Origin: Anthostomella pinea
Taxonomy: Eukaryota > Ascomycota > Sordariomycetes > Xylariales > Xylariaceae
Direction of reading: 5' to 3'
Assembly: GCA_963556695.1 (NCBI GenBank)
Contig: CAUWAG010000003.1
Coordinates: forward strand, 6,200,001 to 6,264,000
DNA: 64,000 nt
Positions 34,199 to 45,239 of this stretch are shown piece after piece. The position numbers and the translations under genes are program-made. The notes beneath the pieces are model-generated. The model made no database searches, was not told the DNA's origin, and saw nothing but the letters and a program-made list of their open reading frames with translations. Numbering within the stretch: the first letter of the stretch is position 1; the number at the start of each line of letters is the position of its first letter.

Positions 34199-36256
34199 AT
34201 GGCTTTCAACAGAAGACGCGAGAGCATGGTCCGACTCGAGGCACTAGGACACCGCCCGGACTATTTTGGTGACGTTGCCAGCGTCAGCAACCACTCCGAC
34301 GCCGAGGGCTCGGCTATCGACATCAACGACCGGCGTAATTGGGAGGTCGACAGCAGCAACGGCAGCACTGTTGCCATCGTCTACGATAAGAAGCCGCCTC
34401 CGGGGCTGCTTGCTACTCGTGCGTTGAAGCAGCGCCGTGATCGTGAGATGGACGTTCCCAGCACCGCATTCGGTGTTGACGAGACGGTTAGCTCTCACGG
34501 TGAGCACGTCGAGCCGAAGAGCGATCATCGAGTGAAGAAACTACGTCGCCCTCGCGATGAGGCTACTTTGGCTCAGCTGGAAGCCGGCAGTCCTGCGCAG
34601 CTCAGACCGGCTACAGGCCTCTCCGGGTCCCGGCATCCTGCGAGCATGAAGCCGGGATCCGGACGACCGACCCAGAATGGGGATAAGCAGGGCGGCGAGC
34701 CATCCCGACAAACACAGCACCCTGCCATGCTTCGTCCTGGCCCCGCAGCTCCTCCTCAGGGGCGGAGCGAGTATGGTGACGACTCGTCCAAGCGGCAGCG
34801 TCACCCGTCCGTGATGCGTCCCGGCTCAGCAGCTGGCGAGCCCTTGGCGAAGCGCACGAGTTACGGCGGATTCAAGCCTCAGAAGCCCGTCTACCGGGAG
34901 CCGTCCCAGCAATCCAGCTCAGAGCGACCAGTTTCGACACATACGGCCTACCAGCCCCCAGCGCCGGAGCCGAGCCAGAGCAGGCAGAGCAGCACAAAGC
35001 AACAGAACCTCAACCTCTACGGGGCGCCTATGCGCGACGATGGCGGCAGCGACGACGACCTGCGCAGCAACTACACCAGCGCGACGTATTCGTTCACCCC
35101 CAACGACTCAAAGCCCCTGGCCAGGAGCGGCGTTCAGTCCTCGCGGATCAGCCAGCGCAGCAACCGCCAGACACCGCATTCCGCAGCCGCATCCCCATAC
35201 GGTGTCGGCATCGAGTTGGTCTCGTCCACCCAAGCAATGACCCCAGTTCGCGGTCGCGGCCGCGGCAGCATCCCTTCCAGAGGCTCTTCCACAAGCCAGG
35301 CCCCACCCACCCCAGCGAGACGCGATGCCAGTCCCTCGCGCGGGGCCTGGACCTCAGACCATCCGCGCCAGAAGCGCGGCTCGTTCGTGGATCGCGCACA
35401 GCAGCATATCCAGCGAAGTATCCGCGAGCATTTGGTGAAGGCCGGTCTTCGACCGCTGCCGAGCTTCGAGGTGAAGAGCGTGTGCAAGTCGCCCGTCGTG
35501 GACTACGCACCCGAGTACTCGTGGCAGAGGCCCGCGCGGGATATTCCTGCGGTGACGCCGTATCGGCCGGCCAGGGGCATTGAATGGCCTGGGCAGAGCA
35601 CCACTAAGACTTACAAGAGCCCCGTGAAGAAGACCAGCGACGAGCTCTTCCTCGGGAGTCCGAGCGAGCCTCGCGCCTCAGGGCTGTTCGAGCCCAAGTG
35701 GACGGGCCCGCACCGCCGCCAAGGCGCGCCCGAGCTGAGGGTCGATACCAACATCCCGACCTGTGCCGAGCTCGAGACCCCGATGCATTCTGCGGGTATC
35801 CCCGCGCATTCGGACGCTCCCGTGGAGCTTGAGACGGACCTCGAGCCCTTCCCGGCGTTCTCGCAGACCGAAGCCGACGCCGTGGCGGACCTGCCCGATG
35901 ATTTCGGCGGCGTCGGGGTGCAGAGGAACGACTCGCTGCACCTGGGCCCCGGGGCGATCCGCGATCCGGCTGGCTACTCGTTCTACGCCCCCGAGTGGTC
36001 GCAGCGGCGGGTGCTGGCCGAGGTTGAGCGGAATGCGAGGGCGCAGCCGGAGCCGCTTGATGACCGTAGGTGTTTGCCTAGTGGTACGCGCCGCTTGTCG
36101 CGGGACGAGAGCGAGCGGGAGGTGCGGTATTCGCAGCACCAGCAGTACCAGGCTCAGCAGTCGCAATATCGCCTCCCGGCTCCTGTCCCGGCTCCCGGTT
36201 CTGTGGCCCAGGGTCGTGGACTTAGCCGGAAGAAGGGCACTGGTCAGCTGAGGTGA
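34199..36256 (+). CDS. Large intrinsically disordered protein, unknown function
   Basis: A 685-residue ORF rich in Ser, Pro, Arg and Gln with no folded domain I can name. Residues ~135-225 hold three imperfect repeats of the type RHPASMKPGSG, QHPAMLRPGPA, RHPSVMRPGSA. A Gly/Arg tract (RGRGRGSIPSRG) lies near 350. One predicted helix (FVDRAQQHIQRSIREHLVKAG) is followed by PSFEVKSVCKSPVVDYAPEYSW, probably the only conserved core. The Gln-rich C-terminus ends KKGTGQLR. The stop overlaps a canonical donor (AG|GTGAGT) with branch GCTGAC and acceptor CTAG at 36297. Splicing would merely change the last residues to LSR, so the end is ambiguous. The frame is clean and codon use is GC-rich, supporting a real gene. 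Confidence 0.7.
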   Translation: MAFNRRRESMVRLEALGHRPDYFGDVASVSNHSDAEGSAIDINDRRNWEVDSSNGSTVAIVYDKKPPPGLLATRALKQRRDREMDVPSTAFGVDETVSSHGEHVEPKSDHRVKKLRRPRDEATLAQLEAGSPAQLRPATGLSGSRHPASMKPGSGRPTQNGDKQGGEPSRQTQHPAMLRPGPAAPPQGRSEYGDDSSKRQRHPSVMRPGSAAGEPLAKRTSYGGFKPQKPVYREPSQQSSSERPVSTHTAYQPPAPEPSQSRQSSTKQQNLNLYGAPMRDDGGSDDDLRSNYTSATYSFTPNDSKPLARSGVQSSRISQRSNRQTPHSAAASPYGVGIELVSSTQAMTPVRGRGRGSIPSRGSSTSQAPPTPARRDASPSRGAWTSDHPRQKRGSFVDRAQQHIQRSIREHLVKAGLRPLPSFEVKSVCKSPVVDYAPEYSWQRPARDIPAVTPYRPARGIEWPGQSTTKTYKSPVKKTSDELFLGSPSEPRASGLFEPKWTGPHRRQGAPELRVDTNIPTCAELETPMHSAGIPAHSDAPVELETDLEPFPAFSQTEADAVADLPDDFGGVGVQRNDSLHLGPGAIRDPAGYSFYAPEWSQRRVLAEVERNARAQPEPLDDRRCLPSGTRRLSRDESEREVRYSQHQQYQAQQSQYRLPAPVPAPGSVAQGRGLSRKKGTGQLR

Positions 36257-36618
36257 GTCAGGCGGGTGTGGCACAAAGTGCTGACTTTCGGCTAGTAGGT
36301 GATGAGCAGCACGAACGAGAGGAGAAGCACATAAGACTGCGTAGTAATATTGGTGAGTCATTTTCGTACAGATAGATAGAGCTGTACATATGGGTGGTAT
36401 GTCTATTCCTTCTTCATATTCATAACCAGAGAAGCATACACCAAAATTGAAGAATGCTGCTCTGCAGATAATATAACGTATATATATTGAGAATTGTATA
36501 AAGAACATGCATCAAGGCGACTCTTTGTAACTACTTCAGTGACACCAGCTTGGCTCGTTCCCCGACCTAGATGCCACATTCCAGTTCTTGCAACTTGCCA
36601 CTATCAGAACATTCAGAT

Positions 36619-37660
36619 CTACAAGGAGATACATCCACTCGCGCTGTCCTCGAGGAACAACCCGCCGTAGATCTGACCCTCATCAATGCCCGTCTCTTGG
36701 TAACCCGAATTTACGACATCGGAGGTGCCAGTCGGCTTCTTCAGGATACCGATTTGGTACTGGCCGTCGCCACTGTTGTCGTTGGCCAGGGCCGTGGTGA
36801 CGGCCGCGAGGGGCTCGTCTCTGGTGGAGTAGTAGACTTGAAGCGTGCTGGGTTCCAATGTCAGTATGTACGACTTACCAAACCTGCACACACCAAAATG
36901 CCTTTGTCTTAATAAAAAACTCTGATGCACTCACTTCTTGTCGAAATCAAGCGTGACGGCAAAGTTCTGCCACGCCGACGCATCGATGGTCGTCGACCAC
37001 ACCAGGGTGTTCTGCCGGTTCAGGATCTTGAAGTTGTTTTTGTCGCTGCCAGACGTGCCAATGATGGTGCCCGCCTCGAAGTTGAACTGGTTGGCACTGT
37101 AGTCCGAGGTCTCGTGCCAGACATTCTGCAGTGACATCTCCGGTCAGCATCGGCCTCTCATTCAAACTCATCAAATCGTAAGTTCATCATCATTACAGGG
37201 CGATTAATACCAAGTACTCATGCGTAAGATTTAGCGCGCGCTCCGCATCCTGCTTGACGCTCCAATGCAGAGTGCGCACGCCCGTCGTCCCCGGCCCGTC
37301 CGTGTTCGTGTCGCCCTGGATCTGCAGCCCGGCCCTTCTAAACCCGTTCTGCTCCTGGAAGATGGACGCGTCGTCGATGGTGACCTCGACGGCCTTGTAG
37401 GTGGCGTTGTCGAAGCGCGAGTTGGTGACGTTGGGGAATTTCAGCGTCGTGCTGAACGCCTCGGAGCCGCGGATGTAGTCCGGGTTGAACGGGCTCGTCG
37501 CGTACGAGTCGAAGTCGGTCGGCGTCTTGGTTGTCGCTACGAGCCCATTGAGGATTATTGGGCACTGGATCACGCCTGTGCTGCGCTTCGTGGGGATGGT
37601 CGAGGCGGAGGCGGTGCTGGCGGCGGCCAGCAGGCCTGTGAGTAGGATTGAGGATATCAT
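36619..37660 (-). CDS. Secreted glycoside hydrolase family 131 beta-glucanase
   Basis: GH131 enzymes cleave beta-1,3/1,4/1,6-glucans and are secreted by plant-associated fungi. Exons 37660-37211, 37125-36935 and 36847-36619 (introns 85 and 87 nt) give 289 residues, a single GH131 domain without carbohydrate-binding module. The ATG at 37660 starts a clear signal peptide (ISSILLTGLLAAASTASAS). An upstream in-frame ATG at 37720 would bury it, so it is not used. Family blocks seen: QCPIILNG; SPFNPDYIRGSEAFS; IFQEQNGFRRAGLQIQGDTN; LHWSVKQDAERALNLTHEYL|NVWHE across intron 1; YSANQFNFEAGTIIG; LQVYYSTRDEPL; NDNSGDGQYQIGILKKPTGT; GYQETGIDEGQIYGG; DSASGCISL end. A TATA-like element lies near 37820. It appears intact and functional. 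Confidence 0.92.
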
Positions 37661-38240
37661 TGTGGTCTTTTCGGTGTGTTGTGAAGAAAGATTGCCTTTG
37701 CTGAACCGCCTTAGGAGCAATCCATACCCTTAAGTAACCATGCCGGACCTGGCCCATCTTGACACTTGGCCGTACCCGACGATCCGGGCCGCCGCCATGG
37801 CGTAGGGTCGTATCGAGTATATAAAACCCAAAAGATTCGGGGTTAGCTGTCAGCATGAGGAGAGGCACGTTCCGAGCAATCTATTCGTGACGGATAATTT
37901 GGGGAGTGCGGAGGCAATCCGCGGTACAATTCGGAAACATGCGAGATGTCCTCCGGTTGAATATGGCATTTGTGCCTGGCTAAAGCTGGCCCCTGCGCGG
38001 TTTGTTATTGGGTGCGGAGATCTCGTTCAGGAGAGTGACGATCATGGTCTAGATTGGTAGATGAACCTAATCGAATACTATGTACCGTTGGGATCTACAG
38101 GCTTTGTCTATCGCAACCTGTTTATATTCCCCCAGCCTCCAGGTGCTCATACCGTTGTTACCTTCTGTCTTTGTTGTTCGAAGCGACACTTCTCTGCCTC
38201 AGCCACTCGATTTAAAATCGTGGCATGAATATGAACTCAC
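37661..38240. promoter_or_regulatory. Promoter region of the GH131 gene
   Basis: A TATATAAA element at about 37818 lies some 160 bp upstream of the GH131 start. No ORF of interest overlaps it. Confidence 0.35.
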
Positions 38241-38690
38241 TCAGTCCGGACCTTCGTCACTCTTCCTTCCACAGCATATGGGTATTGAAGACCACAGTTC
38301 TCGCAGTCTACCTGCGCATGTCCTCGGTTCCTTTGGATCTATAGTACCGTAGTCGGTCGTATGCGGTGCATCCTCCGGGTTTCGCCTCAGCATAGGCGCA
38401 AGACTAGAAGATCTGACTGGCCACGAGGAGGGCTTCGCGGATGGTGCCAATAATGATCTCTGGACGATATCAGTACTCCCTGCATCATCTCCATTGGTAT
38501 TCGAGTGCGTCAGCGACAATGAGCCCGTGGACGAAGATGGGGGTTCGTCTTTCAGAAACCGCGATAGCGACGGGAAACTTGAGCGAGCGGTTTCCTCGAG
38601 CTTTTGCTTTTCATGCTTGGCCCGGGCAAGCATCCTCGTTGTGTAGGAGCCCTCGGAATCCGAGGAGCTAGATGAGCTAGAGCCTGGCAT
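38241..38690 (-). CDS. Small Ser-rich hypothetical protein
   Basis: A 149-residue single-exon ORF. The N-terminus is a Ser run (MPGSSSSSSSDSEG) followed by a charged helix (RAKHEKQKLEE). The middle is Ser/Thr-rich. The C-terminus (DYGTIDPKEPRTCAGRLREL, then a short hydrophobic Cys pair ICCGRK) is the most protein-like part and could be a membrane-associating or palmitoylated tail. No family recognised. Confidence 0.5.
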   Translation of the reverse strand: MPGSSSSSSSDSEGSYTTRMLARAKHEKQKLEETARSSFPSLSRFLKDEPPSSSTGSLSLTHSNTNGDDAGSTDIVQRSLLAPSAKPSSWPVRSSSLAPMLRRNPEDAPHTTDYGTIDPKEPRTCAGRLRELWSSIPICCGRKSDEGPD

Positions 38691-39222
38691 GATGACCTGT
38701 TTTCTTCAAGTAAGGGTTAATCCTTATTGTGTCTACCACTGGAAACCATTCTAGGTTTGAGGATTGGACACCTTTATAGGTATTTTATGGTCTGCCATTA
38801 CTCACAAGATGGTCAGTTTTACTTCTTTTTTACCCTTACAACTCATTGTACTAGATACCACTCTCCAAACAGTGTCACACGCTTGATAAATCAACCCGAC
38901 ACCAAAAATACATATAACTCAATCACGTACCAATGTTTGCCATGCATTCCATGTATGTCTCCTCTCCTTGTATGGGTCTGATGGATCACCCCTATTTCTA
39001 ATATGGTCTCTCTTCCACGCATATACTCGATATATGCATTTCCAGGGGTAGTGCCGGTATCCGACGTTCATGTTTCGAGGCTAGCGTCAAATGTCAAATG
39101 ACACGCTCTCGCTCACTCATGATTTTGCGCGATCCTTCCTCCTCTACCTTATACTTATTACTGCGGTAACTTATTTGCCAACTCATCGTGACGCAGACGT
39201 GCATCTGTGAATCCGAAATCGC
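38691..39222. other. Intergenic, divergent between two genes
   Basis: A moderately AT-rich spacer between divergent starts. No gene seen. It should contain promoters for the Ser-rich gene and the SET gene. Confidence 0.4.
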
Positions 39223-40231
39223 ATGATTGAAGTGCGTCACGCGGGCGCAAAGGGCTTTGGTGTTTTTGCCAAGGCTCTGATTCCCCGAGGTTCGCGACTC
39301 CTGGCAGAATCCTCACTCATCTCAATCGACAACCACAAGCCCAGCATCCTCAGAGCAGCCCGGCAGCTCACGTCCCGCGACCACCAGAAGTTGTTGGCTC
39401 TCTCGCCCAACCCCGTCAAGCGCCGATCCATCTTGAGCAACCTGGAAGCGGCACTGCTGTCATTGCCGCGTGTTGAGCGCCACGCCGTCAACCTCAACAC
39501 TCTCAACATCTTCCGAAACAACAACTTCGGTCTATCTGATGACGCAGGCACCCGAGCTGTGTTTGAGACGGTCGCAAGGATCAATCACTCCTGTGTGCCG
39601 AACTCGCAGGGAAACTTCCATACGGGAATTGGTCAATTCGTCGTCCATGCCCTGAGGCCCATCCCATGCGGTGATGAGATCACCATCTCATATCTTGATG
39701 ACCAGCTCGCTGGGGGCGAGGCGCGCCGAGAGCACTTAGAAGAGGGCTACGGTTTCACGTGCGCATGTTCGTTGTGCGGCGGCGGGTCCAGTATCACAGC
39801 GAAGAGCGAGTCCAGACGGGCAGACTTGCAGCGTGACCTTGGCGTCTTTGCGGAGGCAAAGGCCGCACGTGATGGCCAGACAGCCGTTACAGATGCCGAT
39901 GCCGACGTGGAGCTCGTTATGATGAATACGCTTATCGCGGCGTACGAAGCTGAGGGCCTGGCCGGACGAGAGCTCGCTACTATGTGAGCATTCGTCAAAC
40001 ACCGACCGACGAGAGAATATACCTCATCTTTCGGCTTGTTACTCTGACTAACTCTCTACACGCAGATACTTGGCTGCGGCAGACCTTGCTGCTAAGCTTG
40101 GTGATTCTACGATGGCACAGTCTCTTGCTCGTCGAGGTTTACAGCTAGAACTGGATGCTGTCGGGGTTGACAGCCCGCACTATATCGCCAGTGCTGCGGC
40201 TGCACAGTCCCTGGTTTCAGATGATATATGA
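39223..40231 (+). CDS. SET-domain protein (SMYD/SET5-like)
   Basis: Putative protein lysine methyltransferase. Two exons (39223-39983 and 40066-40231, 82-nt intron) give 308 residues. SET motifs are in order: GAKGFGVFAKALIPRGSRLL at the start (S-adenosylmethionine loop), ARINHSCVPNSQGNF (~residue 121, NHxC), GDEITISYLDD (catalytic-tyrosine-side motif) and a Cys-rich post-SET YGFTCACSLCGG. The C-terminus is a helical repeat region (YLAAADLAAKLGDSTMAQSL) like the TPR-type tail of SMYD proteins. There is no MYND finger. It belongs to a large, poorly characterised fungal group whose substrates are unknown. Confidence 0.85.
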
Positions 40232-40684
40232 GCTATCTATGTGCACTGGGGCATTGCGACATTACTTCTACGGTTCGTGATCTGGGGGCCATCCCGGCGG
40301 CAGGAATTAATCGACCCGCAAAATTGCACCGAAACAGCGAGGCACCACGACGCTGTGGGATATCATAATCGGCAGCCGGCCCAGTCTACCACACTTTCTG
40401 TACTTTATTCCAAGTACAGTGTCAGCGTGATATCACTTGTCAAAGCATGAGACAATCGCTGGACTGGGACCTGAGCTAGCCAGCCAGGCAAGCCGCAACC
40501 GTCGTTTGGTCAAACAAAGAGTCAACGCGTAGGGATCCGCCCATTGTCGTCGCGTTTCACTCTGAAGAGTCCCATCCACTCGATACATTATGCGCAACGC
40601 TTAGCCCTAGCTGTGAATTTCTTACCCCAAAAAATCGTACCAATCATTCATTCCAGAAGGCCTGGTTGCCCTACTAAGCAAGCG

Positions 40685-42881
40685 ATGGCCAGACTATTCA
40701 CCCAGGATCAGATATCGCGGCCCAGCCAACGCCCCGACTCCCGTTGGTGTACCAGACAAGAAAATGCCTCGTTCTTTACACAACCGCCCCTTGGGATTGC
40801 ACAAACCCTCGAGAAGGATTATCTCTTCTACCTGAAGAACATTAGCGGCAAGAGCAATGATGATGTTCTCCATGACATTAGCGATATACTGGGCAGCAAT
40901 CTCGTATTCGTCACAAACGCTCATAAAAGCAACAACAGTAACGCACTGCGGTCCGTTATCCTTGGAAATCAGGATGCAGCTGACCTAATGCTGGACTTTG
41001 ACGCTACCATCACCATCGGGAAAAGGCTACAAGCAAGGTTCGACCCGTGCGACGCCGATACAGATTGGATTGCGGACCTTTATGAAGAGTTCTACGGTGC
41101 CGATTTGACGGGCATAGTGGGAATTGGAAGGGTTGATTTGTTTCGGCGGTCTTTGGAGTGGTCTTTGAAATGGTTTCCTGTGCGGTTCCGTACGATGCAA
41201 GACACCGTACGGTCAGACCCACGCAACACTGCCAGTATGTGTACTTCAAAGTGACCCTTAACCGTCCTCATCCGCTTCCTGGTCGAATCATAAGAGCAGA
41301 CCTTTCTATTCGGGTGCCTAATGAGGTGTTTGCCAATATGTGCATCAATACTCCGCGCTTCTCGTCAAACCCCTTACCTGGACGCGTTATTCTGCTGACA
41401 CATGCCCATATAGTGGCAAGAGCTTGGAGCACCCAGAGAGATGCAGAAAACCTATTGATACACGATGCTCAAGCTCTCGAAGATTCTCTGATAGCGCAGT
41501 CAAACCGATTCGGCGCCGAACAAGGAACACGGCCGGGCCTGGAAATTTTATATTCTGCCAGTTACAAGTTTCCTGCGCAGTTGGCAAGGGATCTTTGTAG
41601 GTCTAGTCATTTCCTAAATCGTTGGGATGTTACCTTGTACTAAGTCTTGACTTCTAGCAAGTCATACCGTCGCAGATGGCAGAACTACATTGCATGAGGT
41701 ATTTTTATGGGCAGCGAGCTACGTGGATGAGTGGTACGTACTGAAACCTCCAATGCTAGAATAACTCGACTGGTATCTCCTCTTGGCCTGCACTAACTGC
41801 TCGGTAGTAAGCGATTTTGCCAGATGCCTCTCGCATCTTCTTTTTCTTTCCTTTTTCACCCCCTTTTCTTTTTCTTGGAAACGCAGGATGCGGCTACTAA
41901 TGCAAGATGTTTCATACACCAGACGCAAGGTGGCGCATCGACATTCTTATAGAAAGTCGACTTCATCGAGATAACAATAGGATGACCATCGACGACCACA
42001 ACAGGATGATGGCGCCATTAGATACGGCATTCGGTAACGTGATTGCGCGACTGCAGAATCTTTTGAACGAAAAGAAGCAGCACAAAGCAGTGAGGCCGGT
42101 TAGCTGGAACGACTTTGAGACTGCTGTCGGGGTACTGAACACAGCAGTCCATGCGAGTGGATTTAACGCTATTGTCGCTCCCCATCGGTCCCAGAAACAA
42201 AGAGATAGAGGTCCAAATTTCCCTAGGGAAGCTGCCATATCGGCAATTCCTCGACCACTAACTGTACGTATGAAAACATACACCCTCTAGAAACGCAAAC
42301 TGGTTCTCTCGGACGAACCGCGGTCCCCGTTTCCCGTCCTCCTCAGTATTCTTCCAGATCTATCGTCTTTGGATCTGGCCGGCCAAGCTAATGTGCAACG
42401 CAGCCACTGTCCACACAACTGCCGGCCTCTGTCGTCCCGACACCTTTCACCGGCGTTTTTCCTCCAATGGCTCCTGGAGGCCTAGCGCCTACACCGCTGG
42501 TTACCACCCCGAACAATAGAGTTGCCGCCCAGGCCATCGATACGATCGATGGAGAGGATGACGATCTCATCGAGAGTCCGCCGCGGCGGAGGGCGCAGAA
42601 TGACAGGACACGTCAGACCGTTCGAGTTCAGATGAGGTGAGTAAGATGCGGAGTTTGAATTCATTTCTAATCTCCCTTGTTACCTTGCAATCATTCTTGA
42701 ACCCAGACAGTACTGGAGTCTGGTTGGGCCTTGGGAGGAGCAGTGCGCCCAGAGACCCCGTACTACCGCTCCATCTTCCACCTTTCAATGTCTTCAGACT
42801 CGCGGTCATCCTCGCAGTAAAACCCTTGGAGTATTGACGACTAACTTCGCCTTTTGTAGTTGTGCGGATGCCGCTCGCTAG
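40685..42881 (+). CDS. Six-exon gene of unknown function
   Basis: Exons proposed: 40685-41179, 41236-41596, 41658-41737, 41907-42263, 42404-42636 and 42860-42881. All joins keep phase and give 515 residues. Introns 3 and 4 have strong CTAAT branch sites just before TGCAAG and ACGCAG acceptors. Intron 4 removes what would otherwise be an in-frame TAA. The joined protein reads smoothly (SYVDEWY|MFHTPDARWRIDIL), which supports the model. Features: mixed alpha/beta N-terminal half, central helical part (LDTAFGNVIARLQNLLNEKK), Pro/Thr-rich linker, acidic-basic tail (DGEDDDLIESPPRRRAQ). The last exon is uncertain: an alternative acceptor at 42710 would add a different tail ending at 42838. No recognised family. 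Confidence 0.5.
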
Positions 42882-43695
42882 GCGGGGAATATAATAGATC
42901 CTGCGGAAACGGAAAATTACAACTGGAATATGTGATCATCTGAGTTGCCGGGAGATAATACCGTGGGAGGCACCTGAACTGATAAGCGGCTATCTTGAGC
43001 TTGCTGCTTTGGCATGTAGATGGTAGATATATAATGGTTGATGTAGCGGTATAGTTATGTGCATTTGGACTTGGGGTGTCACTTGTAGCATCATTGTAGA
43101 AATGTTTGGATAGTCAACACACGATCCCGATAGCCACGTTCAGACTCCGGTCTCTGTGGTACGCATAGACCGACAGTGGAAGCCCAGCCACTTAGGAACT
43201 TCTTTGCGTTCAGCTTCGTGGCTTGATCTAGATAAAGTTCATACTCTATCGCCTGTGGCGTACCGACAATTGCCTTGTCTAAGGTAAGGTTTGGTGTTGC
43301 CACGGTCATCCTCCGATTCTACATGCAGGTACTTTCAACTGGATCGGTTATGTCGCCATTAATCAGAGACTGGTCGATAATAAACTTTGAGTAGGTCCGA
43401 TTGAGTCGCTACTGGGCTCACACTTTCTACTCTGCCACCCATCGCCAATCCCCTTACCATGACAACATGTCAGAATATGTGCTCAGTGGCGTATTTAGCC
43501 TTGTTGTGAGCAGAATATGTGTCATCTTGTGGAATCACCTGGTAGCTCCCAGACGTTCCTTTTCCACCTATTAAGTAGGAAAGTACACCTTTCAGCTAAG
43601 GTACCCTTATTCCTCATCTAATACAGACCATTCCTGAAATTCACACAACATCAAGCAAGGCAGCAACACCCCAACCATCTCGAATCCCCGCAAAC
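42882..43695. other. Intergenic, no clear gene
   Basis: A 72-codon minus-strand ORF at 43091-43309 is the only notable frame and has no supporting features. The region ends in a CA-rich leader before the ATG at 43696. Confidence 0.35.
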
Positions 43696-44406
43696 ATGCC
43701 AGACGACAAGTGGGTGATGGTTCCAACGAACCGGGATGATGATTCTCCAAGCGAACGATCCGATACGGATTCTTTCTACACCTCGGTCACGCATCCCGAG
43801 AGCGAGCCACCAGCCACCAGACCTATTGATATCATCATCAAGCTCGTGTGGTCATTCCTCGCGCCTGGGAGAAGAGGGTTTTTCGCGCGATGACAAGCGC
43901 GGACCGGTCGCGGTGTTGCGCGGCAGATAACATCTTACCTCTTCCATCCGCGCATCCTACTATTTCTCACCATCGGGATCCTCGGGACTGTCAATATGGT
44001 ACGCCAGGAAGGCACGTGCTATCTATTCCAGAAGCCTCTGTGGTTGATCGAGACGTTGCCGCAGCCTGGATTTTCGCGGCTGTATCCACCAAGATCGAGT
44101 CATACATCGACGGATGCTTTAGTTGAGGAACGCAAATTGGCTGCACACTTGCACGTGGACTCGACTGGACATAACGAGGATAGGAGCAGGATCAGGATGA
44201 TAACCAATGGGGTTATGCCTTCAACACATTCAACGATTGTTGAGCTTGGACAGGCTTCGTCATTGGGCATTATCGATTCACCTACGAAGCAGACGGACGT
44301 CCCAGGGCCCTGGTTACCTACGGAAACAAGTTCAACCAAGCTGTCGACATGTCTTGCCTATGATACCACTTTCCGGATGCCTTGCTCCTGCATTACTCGT
44401 CCGTAG
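43696..44406 (+). pseudogene. Single-pass membrane protein ORF with in-frame stop
   Basis: One frame runs 237 codons from the ATG at 43696 to TAG at 44404, broken only by TGA at 43892-43894. That could be CGA changed by one C-to-T step. Before the stop the product is acidic and ends in a short hydrophobic region (IDIIIKLVWSFLAPGRRGF). After it the same frame gives SYLFHPRILLFLTIGILGTV, a good transmembrane segment, then GTCYLFQKPLWLIETLPQPG and a hydrophilic tail. Continuity of sense on both sides suggests a recent nonsense mutation. A spliced alternative was not found. Family unknown. Confidence 0.35.
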
Positions 44407-44819
44407 CACATAACTACATTAACCAATGTTCGCGAGGTGCATAGTATTGGAGCGTGGGAATGCACTGCCGTTACACTGAGCAACCCAAAGCATTTGTCGT
44501 TGTTGTAGCATTTAACGCCGGGGGGGGGCTGCCGCGAAGCGGCGTCAACCAGGGGCTCCAAGAGGCCGCTCAGGCATGCTAGGCTAGGTCTTCTATGTAC
44601 ATACACTGCCCATCTAGCACGTCAAGTCCGTAGACAGCCACCACACTTAAGCGGCGGATCAGACCGTGTCCCCCCTCCTCCAGGTGAGGGGAAGTATCGG
44701 CTGAGGTCCCAAATATTAGTTTCAGGGCGCACTGCCAAGTTCAGTGCTCTTAGAGCTACAGTAAGTGCCGCGGCATACCACAATGATTCTCACACACCCT
44801 ATGAGATATTAAAGAAAAT
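44407..44819. other. Repeat-flanking sequence, no gene
   Basis: Contains a G-run (44520-44529) and a short GC hairpin (GCCGCGAAGCGGC, ~44531). The part near 44640-44820 is probably the 3' untranslated end of the adjacent minus-strand LINE fragment. No ORF of interest. Confidence 0.3.
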
Positions 44820-45235
44820 AAAAAAAATTTAAGCCCCAGATGCCATAATAAAAAGAAAGAGTAAATGTGCCCTTAGTAAGGAGGGCAGATACTGCCGTAG
44901 AAGTCGATAGCCACGAGTAGGTCCATGTACTCCCGTGGGGAAGTCATGAGTTCGTCTAGATACTCGAGCCTGGCTCCGAGCTCCGGCCGGGATGCCGGGG
45001 CCCTTGGCCAAATCATATACCGTGCTAGAGTCTTCTGACAGTGGATGAAGTGTGTCGGAGTCTTGCTCCAGCCGTACGAGCAGTCAAGGACGGCGTCCTG
45101 ATGTTTGAACTTGACATGATACTAAGAGAAGCCACTGCGCCCTGAACAGACAGCAAGAAAGCGGTGTAATAGTGGCCTATTAAGTACCTATAGCTCTTTA
45201 TAACAGCGCAGTTTCCAGAGACCAACACTTACCAG
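44820..45235 (-). mobile_element. LINE (non-LTR retrotransposon) 3' fragment, minus strand
   Basis: The reverse strand reads the C-terminal end of a Tad/jockey-like LINE polyprotein: a zinc-knuckle-like block (CSYGWSKTPTHFIHC, where the family has CxCG; TGC to TAC is a RIP-type change), then RYMIWPRAPASRPELGARLE, YLDELMTSPREYMDLLVAID and FYGSICPPY before TAA at 44873. Several stops interrupt the upstream part. It is 5'-truncated and points away from the plus-strand LINE piece that follows. Confidence 0.65.
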
Positions 45236-45239
45236 GCCA

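Noticed and set aside
42380..42403. In-frame TAA that looked like a RIP nonsense mutation
   Set aside because: It falls inside an intron (42264-42403) with a CTAAT branch site. Splicing restores a clean frame.
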